Origin: Streptomyces sp. NBC_01429 | GTDB lineage: Bacteria > Actinomycetota > Actinomycetes > Streptomycetales > Streptomycetaceae | Assembly (NCBI RefSeq): GCF_036231945.1 | Contig: NZ_CP109599.1 | Location: 4,806,501 to 4,870,500, forward strand | Length of the DNA stretch: 64,000 nt | Reading direction: 5' to 3' | Shown: piece after piece, positions 40,419 to 49,123 of the stretch | Layout: each line of letters opens with the position of its first letter | Position numbering within the stretch: position 1 is the stretch's first letter | Position numbers and translations under genes: made by a program | Notes under the pieces: generated by a model | The model's database searches: none | What the model was told of the DNA's origin: nothing | What the model saw: only the letters and a program-made list of their open reading frames with translations

Positions 40419-42038
40419 ATGGGACATCTAGAGGCCGCGCACCTGGAGTACTACCTGCCCGACGGACGGGTGCTGCTCGCCGACGCCTCGTTCCGCGTCG
40501 CCGAGGGCGGCGTCGTGGCGCTCGTGGGGGCCAACGGCGCGGGCAAGACCACACTGCTGCGACTGATCGCGGGGGAGTTGCAGCCGCACGGCGGCACGGT
40601 GAGCGTCAGCGGCGGGCTCGGCGTGATGTCGCAGTTCGTCGGATCGGTACGGGACGATCGGACCGTACGTGACCTGCTGGTATCCGTCGCCCAGCCGCGT
40701 ATCCGCGAGGCCGCCGCCGCGGTCGACAAGGCCGAGCACGCGATCATGACGGTCGACGACGAGGCCGCGCAGATGGCGTACGCGCAGGCGCTGAGCGACT
40801 GGGCCGAGGCGCGCGGGTACGAGGCCGAGACCGTCTGGGACATGTGCACGATGGCCGCCCTCGGTGTGCCGTACGACACGGCGCAGTTCCGCGCGCTGCG
40901 CACACTGAGCGGCGGCGAACAGAAGCGGCTGGTTCTGGAGGCTCTCCTGCGCGGGCCCGACGAGGTGCTGCTGCTGGACGAGCCGGACAACTATCTGGAC
41001 GTACCGGGCAAGCGGTGGCTGGAGGAGCGGCTGCGGGAGACCCGTAAGACGGTCCTGTTCATCTCGCACGACCGGGAGCTGCTGGCCAGGGCCGCCGAGA
41101 AGATCGTGAGCGTGGAGCCGGGTCCGGCCGGCTCGGACGTGTGGGTGCACGGCGCCGGGTTCGACACGTACCACCAGGCGCGCCGGGAGCGGTTCGCCCG
41201 CTTCGAGGAGCTGAAGCGGCGCTGGGAGGAGAAGCACGCGCAGCTGAAGCGGCTGGTGGTCAATCTGCGGCAGGCGGCCTCGGTCAGCCACGAGATGGCG
41301 TCCCGGTACTCGGCCGCGCAGACGCGGCTGCGCAAGTTCGAGGAGGCGGGACCGCCGCCGGAGCCGCCGCGCGAACAGGAGATCACCATGCGGCTGCGCG
41401 GCGGACGCACCGGCGTACGCGCCGTGACCTGCGAGAACCTTGAGCTGACCGGTCTGATGAAGCCCTTCTCGCTGGAGATCTACTACGGCGAGCGGGTGGC
41501 GGTCCTGGGCTCGAACGGCTCGGGCAAGTCGCACTTCCTGCGGCTGCTGGCCGGGGAGGACGTACGGCACGACGGGACGTGGAAGCTGGGCGCCCGGGTC
41601 GTGCCCGGCCACTTCGCGCAGACCCACGCCCACCCCGAGCTGGTGGGCCGCACGCTGGTCGACATCCTGTGGACGGAGCACGCGAAGGACCGGGGCGGGG
41701 CGATGAGCGTGCTGCGCCGCTACGAGCTGAGCGGCCAGGGGGACCAGCCCTTCGAGAAGCTCTCCGGCGGTCAGCAGGCGCGCTTCCAGATCCTGCTGCT
41801 GGAGCTGGCCGGGACGACGGCGCTGCTGCTGGACGAGCCGACGGACAACCTGGACCTGGAGTCGGCGGAGGCGCTCCAGGACGGTCTGGAGGCGTACGAG
41901 GGGACGGTGCTGGCGGTGACGCACGACCGCTGGTTCGCCCGTACCTTCGACCGCTATCTGGTGTTCGGGGCGGACGGGCTGGTACGGGAGGCGCCGGAGC
42001 CGGTGTGGGACGAGGGCCGGGTGGTACGGGAGCGGTGA
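40419..42038 (+). CDS. ABC-F family ATP-binding protein (tandem ABC ATPase)
   Basis: The 539-residue protein has two ABC domains and no membrane span. Domain 1: Walker A GANGAGKTTLL, signature LSGGEQKRLVLEALL, Walker B LLLDEPDNYLD. Domain 2: Walker A GSNGSGKSHFL, signature LSGGQQARFQILLLEL, Walker B LLLDEPTDNLD. A charged helical linker (RERFARFEELKRRWEEKHAQ) lies between. ABC-F proteins act on the ribosome, as translation factors or in antibiotic resistance. An ATG three codons earlier is an alternative start; neither has a clear Shine-Dalgarno. Confidence 0.93.
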   Translation: MGHLEAAHLEYYLPDGRVLLADASFRVAEGGVVALVGANGAGKTTLLRLIAGELQPHGGTVSVSGGLGVMSQFVGSVRDDRTVRDLLVSVAQPRIREAAAAVDKAEHAIMTVDDEAAQMAYAQALSDWAEARGYEAETVWDMCTMAALGVPYDTAQFRALRTLSGGEQKRLVLEALLRGPDEVLLLDEPDNYLDVPGKRWLEERLRETRKTVLFISHDRELLARAAEKIVSVEPGPAGSDVWVHGAGFDTYHQARRERFARFEELKRRWEEKHAQLKRLVVNLRQAASVSHEMASRYSAAQTRLRKFEEAGPPPEPPREQEITMRLRGGRTGVRAVTCENLELTGLMKPFSLEIYYGERVAVLGSNGSGKSHFLRLLAGEDVRHDGTWKLGARVVPGHFAQTHAHPELVGRTLVDILWTEHAKDRGGAMSVLRRYELSGQGDQPFEKLSGGQQARFQILLLELAGTTALLLDEPTDNLDLESAEALQDGLEAYEGTVLAVTHDRWFARTFDRYLVFGADGLVREAPEPVWDEGRVVRER

Positions 42039-42148
42039 CGGCCGACGGCCCCCTGGGACGGGGTCCCGGGGCGTGGTCCGGGGGCAGGGTCCGTGGTGGG
42101 GTCCGGGGTGGGTCCCTGGACGTGGTCCGGGGCGGCTGGGACCCCGTT

Positions 42149-42178
42149 TTGACCCGTACGGGGCAGCGACGGTATTCT
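42149..42178 (+). promoter_or_regulatory. Promoter of rplM-rpsI
   Basis: TTGACC (42149-42154) and TATTCT (42173-42178) with an 18-nt spacer match vegetative sigma (HrdB-type) consensus well. They lie in the 322-nt gap before rplM, predicting a leader of about 175 nt. Confidence 0.7.
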
Positions 42179-42360
42179 TCTGGTTCGTTATGCGTATTGG
42201 CTTGGTCGTTCTCACGCGAGGGGCCCTTACGCCGGTCCACCGGGCCGATGGACAGCGGTAGGTACACGGGTTGCGTCCCCGGCGTATCACCAGGGCTGTC
42301 GTGATCGTCCGGGTGGCCTTGTCAGGACTCCACTCACTGAAGAAGCGAAGGCATACGACC

Positions 42361-42804
42361 GTGCGTACGTACAGCCCCAAGCCCGGCGATGTGACGCGCC
42401 AGTGGCACATCATCGACGCGCAGGACATCGTCCTGGGCCGTCTGGCGACCACCGCCGCCAACCTTCTGCGCGGTAAGCACAAGGCGATCTACGCGCCCCA
42501 CGTCGACACCGGTGACTTCGTCATCATCGTCAACGCGGACAAGGTGCACCTGTCCGGCAACAAGAAGACCCAGAAGATGGCGTACCGCCACTCCGGTTAC
42601 CCGGGTGGTCTGCGCTCCGTCCGTTACGACGAGCTGCTCGCCAAGAACCCCGAGAAGGCCGTCGAGAAGGCCATCAAGGGCATGATTCCCAAGAACACCC
42701 TGGGCCGTCAGATGCTCTCGAAGCTGAAGATCTACTCGGGTGACCAGCACCCGCACGCTGCGCAGCAGCCGGTCCCGTTCGAGATCACCCAGGTCGCGCA
42801 GTAG
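42361..42804 (+). CDS. rplM: 50S ribosomal protein L13
   Basis: The 147-residue L13 (RQWHIIDAQDIVLGRLATTA, HKAIYAPHVDTGDFVIIVNA, MIPKNTLGRQML) is an early-assembly protein. GTG start (VRTYSPKPGD). Operon with rpsI, 42 nt apart. Confidence 0.98.
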   Translation: MRTYSPKPGDVTRQWHIIDAQDIVLGRLATTAANLLRGKHKAIYAPHVDTGDFVIIVNADKVHLSGNKKTQKMAYRHSGYPGGLRSVRYDELLAKNPEKAVEKAIKGMIPKNTLGRQMLSKLKIYSGDQHPHAAQQPVPFEITQVAQ

Positions 42805-42846
42805 TTCCGGCCACCCCCTAAGACGAAAAGAAATCTGAGGAGCATC

Positions 42847-43374
42847 GTGGCCGAGACCACTGCAGAGACCCCCGTCGAGGCCCCCGAGGCCGAGGAGACC
42901 TTCGACGCGGTGACGACCTTCGAGTCGGAGGTCCCCGTCGAGGGTGAGTACACCTCCGAGTCCCTGGCGGGCCGCTTCGGCGACCCCCAGCCCGCCGCCG
43001 GCCTGGGTCGTCGCAAGAACGCCATCGCCCGCGTCCGGATCGTTCCGGGCACCGGCAAGTGGAAGATCAACGGTCGCACCCTTGAGGAGTACTTCCCCAA
43101 CAAGGTGCACCAGCAGGCTGTCAACGAGCCCTTCAAGGTGCTTGAGCTGGACAACCGCTACGACGTCATCGCCCGCATCTCGGGTGGCGGCGTCTCCGGT
43201 CAGGCCGGCGCCCTGCGCCTCGGCGTGGCCCGCTCGCTGAACGAGGCGGACGTGGACAACAACCGCGCCACGCTGAAGAAGGCCGGCTTCCTGAGCCGCG
43301 ACGACCGCGCGGTCGAGCGCAAGAAGGCCGGTCTCAAGAAGGCCCGCAAGGCCCCGCAGTACAGCAAGCGCTAG
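42847..43374 (+). CDS. rpsI: 30S ribosomal protein S9
   Basis: The 175-residue S9 has a 50-residue acidic N-terminal extension typical of actinobacteria (TAETPVEAPEAEETFDAV), then GLGRRKNAIARVRIVPG and the C-terminal KKARKAPQYSKR tail that reaches the P-site tRNA. Confidence 0.98.
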   Translation: MAETTAETPVEAPEAEETFDAVTTFESEVPVEGEYTSESLAGRFGDPQPAAGLGRRKNAIARVRIVPGTGKWKINGRTLEEYFPNKVHQQAVNEPFKVLELDNRYDVIARISGGGVSGQAGALRLGVARSLNEADVDNNRATLKKAGFLSRDDRAVERKKAGLKKARKAPQYSKR

Positions 43375-43415
43375 TCGCTCGCTTGCCGGACCAGGCTTTA
43401 CGGCCTTACGGCATA

Positions 43416-43454
43416 CGAACGCCCCGGCGGCACTCCGTGCTGCCGGGGCGTTCG
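43416..43454 (+). terminator. Intrinsic terminator after rpsI
   Basis: A 13-bp perfect stem (arms 43416-43428 and 43442-43454), extendable by three pairs with one G-T, followed by TTTTCTTGG. Ends the rplM-rpsI transcript. Confidence 0.9.
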
Positions 43455-43607
43455 TTTTCTTGGTTACTCGGGCGTATAACAGCATGAGACGCTCACTCGT
43501 CGCTCAATCGCTTTCATGTGCCGACTTGAGCGCACATAAGTTTGCAATTTCGGAGCATTTGCGGTCGGTGCGGATGGCTGCGCCGGCCGTTTCTCGGAGG
43601 GAGAGCT

Positions 43608-44966
43608 GTGGGACGACTCTTCGGCACGGACGGCGTGCGCGGTGTCGCCAACGCCGACCTGACGGCCGAGCTGGCGCTCGGTCTGTCGGTGGCGGCGGCG
43701 CATGTGCTCGGCGAAGTGGGGACGTTCGAGGGGCATCGGCCCACGGCGGTGGTCGGACGTGATCCCCGCGCGTCCGGCGAATTCCTGGAGGCGGCGGTCG
43801 TCGCGGGGCTCGCGAGCGCGGGCGTGGACGTCCTGCGCGTCGGTGTGCTGCCCACCCCGGCGGTGGCGTATCTCACCGGTGTGCTGGGCGCCGACCTCGG
43901 CGTGATGCTCTCCGCGAGCCACAACGCCATGCCCGACAACGGCGTCAAGTTCTTCGCGCGCGGCGGCCACAAGCTCGCCGACGAGCTGGAGGACCGGATC
44001 GAGAAGATCTACGACGAGCACCGTACGGGCGAGCCGTGGGCGCGGCCGACCGGCGGGGGCGTCGGCCGGGTCCGTACGTACGACGAAGGTTTCGATCAGT
44101 ACGTGGCACATCTGATCGGCGTCCTGCCGAACCGGCTCGACGGCCTCAAGGTCGTCCTGGACGAGGCGCACGGCGCGGCGGCCCGGGTGTCGCCGGAGGC
44201 GTTCGCCCGCGCCGGGGCCGAGGTCATCACGATCGGCGCCGAGCCCGACGGGCTGAACATCAACGACGGCTGCGGCTCCACCCACTTGGGGCTGCTGAAG
44301 GCGGCCGTCGTCGAACACGGCGCCGACTTCGGCATCGCCCACGACGGCGACGCGGACCGCTGCCTGGCCGTGGACGGCGCGGGCGAGGAGGTCGACGGCG
44401 ACCAGATCCTCGCGGTGCTGGCCCTCGCGATGCGCGAGGCGGGCACCCTGCGCGGCAACGCGGTCGTCGGGACCGTCATGTCCAACCTGGGCTTCAAGAT
44501 GGCGATGGAGCGCGAGGGCATCACGCTGGTCGAGACGGCGGTCGGTGACCGCTACGTCCTCGAATCCATGAAGGAGCACGGCTACGCCCTCGGCGGCGAA
44601 CAGTCGGGCCACGTCATCGTCCTCGACCACGCCACCACCGGCGACGGCACCCTTACCGGCCTCATGCTGGCCGCCCGCGTCGCCGCGACCGGCCGCACGC
44701 TGGGCGACCTGGCGGGCGTCATGAGCCGGCTGCCCCAGGTCCTCGTCAACGTCCCCGACGTCGACAAGTCCCGGGTGAAGACCTCGGCGGAGCTGGCCTC
44801 GGCGGTATCGGAGGCCGAACGCGACCTGGGCTCGACGGGCCGCGTCCTGCTGCGCCCCTCGGGCACGGAGCCGCTGGTACGGGTCATGGTCGAGGCCGCC
44901 GACATCGACCAGGCGCGCTCGGTGGCGAGCCGGCTGGCGGACGCGGTGAAGGCGACGCTGGGCTGA
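43608..44966 (+). CDS. glmM: Phosphoglucosamine mutase
   Basis: The 452-residue enzyme converts glucosamine-6-P to glucosamine-1-P for UDP-GlcNAc. Phosphoserine is near 104 in SASHNAMPDNG; Mg loop DGDADRC; sugar loop GGEQSGH; C-terminal phosphate site RPSGTEPLVRVMVE. The GTG of MGRLFGTDGVRG is the usual start. glmS lies 14 kb downstream. Confidence 0.97.
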   Translation: MGRLFGTDGVRGVANADLTAELALGLSVAAAHVLGEVGTFEGHRPTAVVGRDPRASGEFLEAAVVAGLASAGVDVLRVGVLPTPAVAYLTGVLGADLGVMLSASHNAMPDNGVKFFARGGHKLADELEDRIEKIYDEHRTGEPWARPTGGGVGRVRTYDEGFDQYVAHLIGVLPNRLDGLKVVLDEAHGAAARVSPEAFARAGAEVITIGAEPDGLNINDGCGSTHLGLLKAAVVEHGADFGIAHDGDADRCLAVDGAGEEVDGDQILAVLALAMREAGTLRGNAVVGTVMSNLGFKMAMEREGITLVETAVGDRYVLESMKEHGYALGGEQSGHVIVLDHATTGDGTLTGLMLAARVAATGRTLGDLAGVMSRLPQVLVNVPDVDKSRVKTSAELASAVSEAERDLGSTGRVLLRPSGTEPLVRVMVEAADIDQARSVASRLADAVKATLG

Positions 44967-45101
44967 GGGCCGGAGGGCGGGTCGGGCGCGGGGTTCGGGC
45001 GGTCCCGGAGTCCGGCGCGGGTGCTTGAGCGTGGCGGGTACGGCGCGTGCCGGGCCCGCCCGCGTGACCTGGGGCACGCCATTTGCCGTGAGAATCGTTG
45101 C

Positions 45102-45613
45102 ATGAACGATGACACGACCTTCGGGGTGGGCGACGGGCCGGTGGCTGACGTCTCCGCGCAGAGGCAGATCGAGCGTGACAATCTCGCCGAACTCGTAGCC
45201 GAGCATGAGTCCGCGCACAGTGCGTTCAGCCCGCAGGAGATCGAGGCTGCCCGCGCCGAACTGCGGGGCGCCGGCGAGGAACTCCTCGGCGCGGCCGGTG
45301 AGGGCCGGGCAGGTGAGCACCGGGTGGCCACGGTTCGGCGCGAGAACCGCCGGGGCGCGGTGGTGGACGCGGAGCGGCCGCGCCACCATCTGGCACAGGT
45401 CTGCCCGTCGAAGGCGGAAGCCGTGGCAGAGGCCGGGGGCTGGTCGATTCTCCTGCCGGGGCTCCCGGTCTCGGCGGACGGGAGTATGCCGAGGACTGGC
45501 AGGACCGGCTCCGTACCGCCCCTGATCACCGGGACCACTGGGCTTTCGTGCAACTGATCGCGTTGAGCGACGATCAGCAGTTGGCCGACTGGCTGGTCGG
45601 AGCCGGCCGGTGA
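45102..45613 (+). pseudogene. Frameshifted gene of unknown function
   Basis: The frame starts MNDDTTFGVGDGPVADVSAQ (acidic, then helical ERDNLAELVAEHESAHSAF) and reads well to LLPGLPVSADG. A coherent tail, EYAEDWQDRLRTAPDHRDHW then FVQLIALSDDQQLADWLVGAGR and TGA, follows in another frame. Restoring one G in the GACGGGAG run at about 45477-45484 would join them into about 170 residues. The break is a real mutation or a sequencing error. Function not recognised. Confidence 0.45.
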
Positions 45614-45655
45614 GCTGATCACGGTCGGACCGGGAGCGGTACGAGCGGTTGGGCC

Positions 45656-45814
45656 TCACCGTCCTTCCGGACGGCTGTGGCGGGGGTCGAGCGCGGGAGG
45701 ATGTTTCGTGTCGACGGTGGCTCCGTAGGCCAGGGATATGAGCAGGATGGCGGTCGTCAGGCTGGTCAGCGCGGTCTCCAGCAGGATCCTGCGGCGATTC
45801 GGGAGGCTGATCAC
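45656..45814 (-). CDS. 52-residue single-pass membrane peptide
   Basis: Starts at a GTG (ISLPNRRRILLE), one span (TALTSLTTAILLISLAYGA), and a short basic tail. The start overlaps the stop of the zinc-ribbon gene in a GTGA, so it is coupled third in an ATPase / zinc-ribbon / membrane-peptide operon. Positional counterpart of 12242-12484. Confidence 0.55.
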   Translation of the reverse strand: MISLPNRRRILLETALTSLTTAILLISLAYGATVDTKHPPALDPRHSRPEGR

Positions 45815-46026
45815 GTCGTACCGTCCGCGTGGTGTGTGCGGTGAGGCCCCGCGCAGTCGGGTGTGCAGACCCAGAGGCGGAAGAGCCGGCCGAGGTGGTG
45901 CACCTCGCCGAGTACGCGGCCGTCCATGCCGAGGCGGCGGGCGCAGCGGACGCAGTCGATGGCCATCTGCTGCCGGGGTGTGAGCCGGGTCAGGGGCGGG
46001 TGCCCGTCCGCGGGGCGGTGGTTCAC
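45811..46026 (-). CDS. 71-residue zinc-ribbon-like microprotein
   Basis: The protein begins MNHRPADGHPPLTRLTPRQQ and holds two Cys pairs, CVRC and CTPDC, 31 residues apart (start to start), with His in between (GEVHHLGRLFRLWV): a likely zinc site. The start GTG overlaps the ATPase stop and its own stop overlaps the next GTG, both as GTGA, giving tight coupling on both sides. No such gene is present in the first island. Confidence 0.6.
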   Translation of the reverse strand: MNHRPADGHPPLTRLTPRQQMAIDCVRCARRLGMDGRVLGEVHHLGRLFRLWVCTPDCAGPHRTHHADGTT

Positions 46027-46502
46027 GGCTCGCGGTTCTTGCCCCAGCGCCTGAGGTCCGTACCCCACCGGTCCGAGAGGGCCTGGACAACAGCGAGTCC
46101 ACGGCCGTCCTCGGCGTCGTCGGGGGCGGTGCGGGGGGTGGGCGGGGCGGGAGAGTTGTCGGCGACGGCGACCCGTACGCGGCCGTGCTCGGGGTGCGAG
46201 ACGACCACCCGAACCAGCCGACTGGCGCTGTGCTCAACGGAGTTGGCGAGCAGTTCCGATACAAGCAGCGTCGCGCTGTCCGTCAGGCCGGGCAGTTCCC
46301 ATGCGGTGCAGGCCGCGCTCACGAGGAGCCTGGCCCGGTGGGCGGACGCGGGCTCGCAGGGGAGCGTCTGGCTGTAGGCGGGCCGACCGGTGGGGGAGGG
46401 GAGGGCGCCGTGTGCCTCTCGTGCGCTGAGTATGAATGGGCGGTGGGCGGAGGATTGCTGGTTGGAAGGGCGGGCGGGGTCGGCCGGGTGGTGGAGGGGC
46501 AT
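46023..46502 (-). CDS. RsbW/SpoIIAB-like ATP-binding regulatory protein
   Basis: A 159-residue GHKL protein with a disordered N-terminus (about 45 residues), N-box ELLANSVEHSASR, G1 box VAVADNSPAPP and G2 box DGRGLAVVQALSDRWGTDL. It is closer to canonical anti-sigma-type ATPases than the 12472 copy. The ATG of MPLHHPADP is chosen for CTGGAG 6 nt upstream. Divergent from the XRE gene at 46764. Confidence 0.82.
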   Translation of the reverse strand: MPLHHPADPARPSNQQSSAHRPFILSAREAHGALPSPTGRPAYSQTLPCEPASAHRARLLVSAACTAWELPGLTDSATLLVSELLANSVEHSASRLVRVVVSHPEHGRVRVAVADNSPAPPTPRTAPDDAEDGRGLAVVQALSDRWGTDLRRWGKNREP

Positions 46503-46654
46503 GGGGAACTCCAGCGGCTTTTCTGGGTTTTGGGCGCAGATCACCCGTAAGCGGTAACTTCAGCGATTGCTACCTTCGGTGACCGGGTGGTCGCTCAGCC
46601 AGATTGGGACGTGTTGTACCTGCTAAGCAAGCTGAAGTGGGAATCCCCGATGGG

Positions 46655-46671
46655 TTGGTATATGTGATCGA
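46655..46671 (+). promoter_or_regulatory. TTGGTATATGTGATCGA motif, island 2
   Basis: This 17-mer, 92 nt upstream of the XRE gene and 152 nt from the divergent ATPase, matches 53690-53706 with one substitution and shares GG-ATATGTGA with 12997-13008. Candidate operator for the XRE regulator. Confidence 0.5.
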
Positions 46672-46763
46672 AGGGGCTAACGGATCTCCGGAGAGCACTT
46701 GCGCTGCCAGACTCGACACAAGCACCGCAGCGCGGCAGGCTCTACCACTACGGAGGCACGCTC

Positions 46764-47627
46764 GTGGCAGCACCGACAGGACCAACGGTCCGGCGTATGC
46801 AACTTGGCTGGGAACTGAAAGAGTTGCGGGACAAAGCCGGTTTCACCCTGGCGCAGGCGACTGACGGATTGACGTTTTCCCCGTCCAAGCTCCACCGCGT
46901 GGAGAACGGGTTGACCGGTCTGCCGAAGGTCCAGGACTTGAAGGACCTGCTCGACCGCTATGGGGTGGTGGACGAGGAAGACGTGACTTTCCTGGTGGAG
47001 ATCCACCGTGACTCGCTCAACAGGGGCTGGTGGTCGCTCTATCGCAGCGTGCTGCCGTCCGGCATGAGTATGTACATCGGGCTGGAGAGTGGAGCACGCA
47101 GCATCCGTGCGTGGCAGCCGGGTGTTGTCTACGGAGTGCTTCAGACCGAGCGCTACGCCCGGGAGATGTTTCTTACGGCCAAATCCGTCGAAGAGACGAA
47201 CACCGAGTTCGTGGAGCGCCACACTCAGATCCGCATGCAGCGCAAGGAGTTGCTGACTCGCAGGGACAGTCCGCTGGAACTCTGGGTCATCCTGGATGAG
47301 GCCGTGCTGCGGCGGGTGATCGGTGGACCTGATGTGATGCGGGAACAGTACGAGGAGATCATCAGGCTCTCGCAGTTGGACAACGTGACGATTCAGATCC
47401 TCCCTGCGAGCATCTCGACCTACCGCTGTAGCTTCAACTTCGCGCTGATGGACTTCGGCGGCCCGCTGCCCACGGTGGTCCAGTCCGATGCGGTCGACGG
47501 GTCGAGCCTTGGCGATAAGGACACCACGATCTGGACCTTCACCCGCAGGTTCGACGCCTTGCGGGCCGGGGCCCTTGCCCCTGGTGAGACAGCCATGTTC
47601 CTGCAACGACTAGCACGAGAGATCTGA
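46764..47627 (+). CDS. XRE-family regulator, Scr1/WhiJ type (DUF5753)
   Basis: The 287-residue protein has an HTH at about 15-70 (LGWELKELRDKAGFTLAQAT, SPSKLHRVENGLTGLPKVQD) and a DUF5753 domain (RAWQPGVVYGVLQTERYAREMF, DNVTIQILPAS, DFGGPLPTVVQSDAVDG). GTG start. It is followed 5 nt later by a DUF397 gene and then, convergently, by the lanthipeptide LanC gene. It may regulate both its own island and the adjacent cluster, since related motifs lie at both. Confidence 0.87.
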   Translation: MAAPTGPTVRRMQLGWELKELRDKAGFTLAQATDGLTFSPSKLHRVENGLTGLPKVQDLKDLLDRYGVVDEEDVTFLVEIHRDSLNRGWWSLYRSVLPSGMSMYIGLESGARSIRAWQPGVVYGVLQTERYAREMFLTAKSVEETNTEFVERHTQIRMQRKELLTRRDSPLELWVILDEAVLRRVIGGPDVMREQYEEIIRLSQLDNVTIQILPASISTYRCSFNFALMDFGGPLPTVVQSDAVDGSSLGDKDTTIWTFTRRFDALRAGALAPGETAMFLQRLAREI

Positions 47628-47632
47628 CCCTC

Positions 47633-47836
47633 ATGAATCACCGCGCCATATCTCAACTCAGCTCTGGGACGGCCTGGTTCAAGTCTTCGTACAGCGCGGA
47701 GAACGGCACCGCGTGCGTCGAAGTGGCCGACCTCGCCGGCACCGGCCACGTCGGCGTCCGCGACTCCAAGCAGAAGGCCGGCCCCGCCCTCGTCGTCCCT
47801 GCCTCCGCGTGGGCCGCCTTCGTCGGCGGCGTGTAG
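47633..47836 (+). CDS. DUF397 protein
   Basis: A 67-residue protein with the DUF397 signature (TAWFKSSYSAENGTACVEVA, GVRDSKQK, W-AAFV), partner of the XRE gene 5 nt upstream. Only 6 nt separate its stop from the end of the convergent LanC gene, leaving no room for a separate terminator. Confidence 0.9.
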   Translation: MNHRAISQLSSGTAWFKSSYSAENGTACVEVADLAGTGHVGVRDSKQKAGPALVVPASAWAAFVGGV

Positions 47837-47842
47837 GGCCGG

Positions 47843-49123
47843 TCAGGACAGCAGCAGCAGGCAGTCCCAGGAGGCGGCCGGGCTGGAGGGAAGCAGACCG
47901 CTGTAGTCGGCCAGAGCAAGGGCGATTCCGGTGGCGCCGGTCAGGAAGCCGGGGTTGTCGTACCTCGCCCCGGCTTTGACATGAGGGAAACGGAAGGGCC
48001 GTCGGTGGTCGTGGAAGCCTGCCGTACGGTCGGCGGCCTGTCGCGCGACGGCCCAGCACCCGGCTCTGGCGGCGGCTTGGAGGACTCCGGCGGACCCGTG
48101 GCACAGCGTGGGGCCTTCCGTGTCCCATCGGCCGGGGCCGCGGTCGCGGTCGCCGAGAGCGGCGATGGCGTCGTGCCCGGCGCCGGTCAGGGCGGGCTCG
48201 GCCAGGGCGTTGCCGGCGAGGGCGAGAGCACGGCCGATCCCCGGGCTGCCGTAGCACCAGGCGTCCCCCCTGCCCGGTGCGCGGCGGCGCGCTTCCCGGG
48301 CGGGCGGGACGTCAAGGTCGTTGCCGCTGACGAATGTCGGCCAGGACGCGGTGGGCTCCTGCCAGCTGAGGAGCCAGGACGCGGCCGTACGGATCGCCTC
48401 CGGCTGTCCGGCAACGGTACGGCCCGCCGTGTGGGCGGACGCGAGGAAGGCGAGGGGACCGGCTATGCCGTGGGCGAGGCCGGTGGTGGCGGCGCCCGAG
48501 GGATGGACGGTGACGGGGGGTGGATGATCGACGGCGGGCAGCCACCAGCCTGGCCGGGAACCGTACCGGGTGTGGATCAGTGCGGTGAGGGTGGTGAGCG
48601 CGGCCGTCAGTCCGCGGTCGGCCGCGTCGTGGTGTCCGGCGGTGTGGGCGGCGAGAAGGACGCGGCCGACGCCCGTCAGGCCCTTGATCGCGTCGTACAC
48701 CGCCCACGGCGTGCCCGGTCGCTCGCTGTTGGCGCGCCGCCGCTGGTGACGGGCCAGACCTTCGGCGCGGGCGGACAGCCATGCCGTGGCGCTTTCTACG
48801 GTCTCGCGGTGGCGGCCGGGGTCGGGGAGATAGCCCGTTCCGACGATCAGGGAGGCTGCCAGAGCGCCGGGGCCGGTGTGGATGCCGTCCGGTGGTGTGC
48901 CGGCTTGCAGGTCGGCTGCTGCCTTCCAGTGGTCGGCGGCTGCCGTGGCGAACTCGGGCCGGTACTGGGCCAGACAGGCGTGCAGGAGCGCGGTACCCGC
49001 CAGTCCGTCGCACAGTGTCGCAACGGCTTGCGGCGGGAGGGCCGCCATGACTCGTTCCGGATCAAGCAGGGCGTCGGCGACGCCCGTCGCTTGCGCGGTC
49101 GGCGCGTCAGTGCCGGAGGACAT
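47843..49123 (-). CDS. lanC: Lanthipeptide cyclase LanC
   Basis: The 426-residue protein has the LanC alpha/alpha toroid motifs. Zinc ligands are Cys290 (WCYGSPG) and Cys341-His342 (LCHGSAG); a conserved His lies in GLAHGIAGPLAFL. It adds Cys thiols to dehydrated Ser/Thr of the precursor to form lanthionine rings. It overlaps LanB by 17 nt and is the last gene of the cluster. Confidence 0.92.
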   Translation of the reverse strand: MSSGTDAPTAQATGVADALLDPERVMAALPPQAVATLCDGLAGTALLHACLAQYRPEFATAAADHWKAAADLQAGTPPDGIHTGPGALAASLIVGTGYLPDPGRHRETVESATAWLSARAEGLARHQRRRANSERPGTPWAVYDAIKGLTGVGRVLLAAHTAGHHDAADRGLTAALTTLTALIHTRYGSRPGWWLPAVDHPPPVTVHPSGAATTGLAHGIAGPLAFLASAHTAGRTVAGQPEAIRTAASWLLSWQEPTASWPTFVSGNDLDVPPAREARRRAPGRGDAWCYGSPGIGRALALAGNALAEPALTGAGHDAIAALGDRDRGPGRWDTEGPTLCHGSAGVLQAAARAGCWAVARQAADRTAGFHDHRRPFRFPHVKAGARYDNPGFLTGATGIALALADYSGLLPSSPAASWDCLLLLS

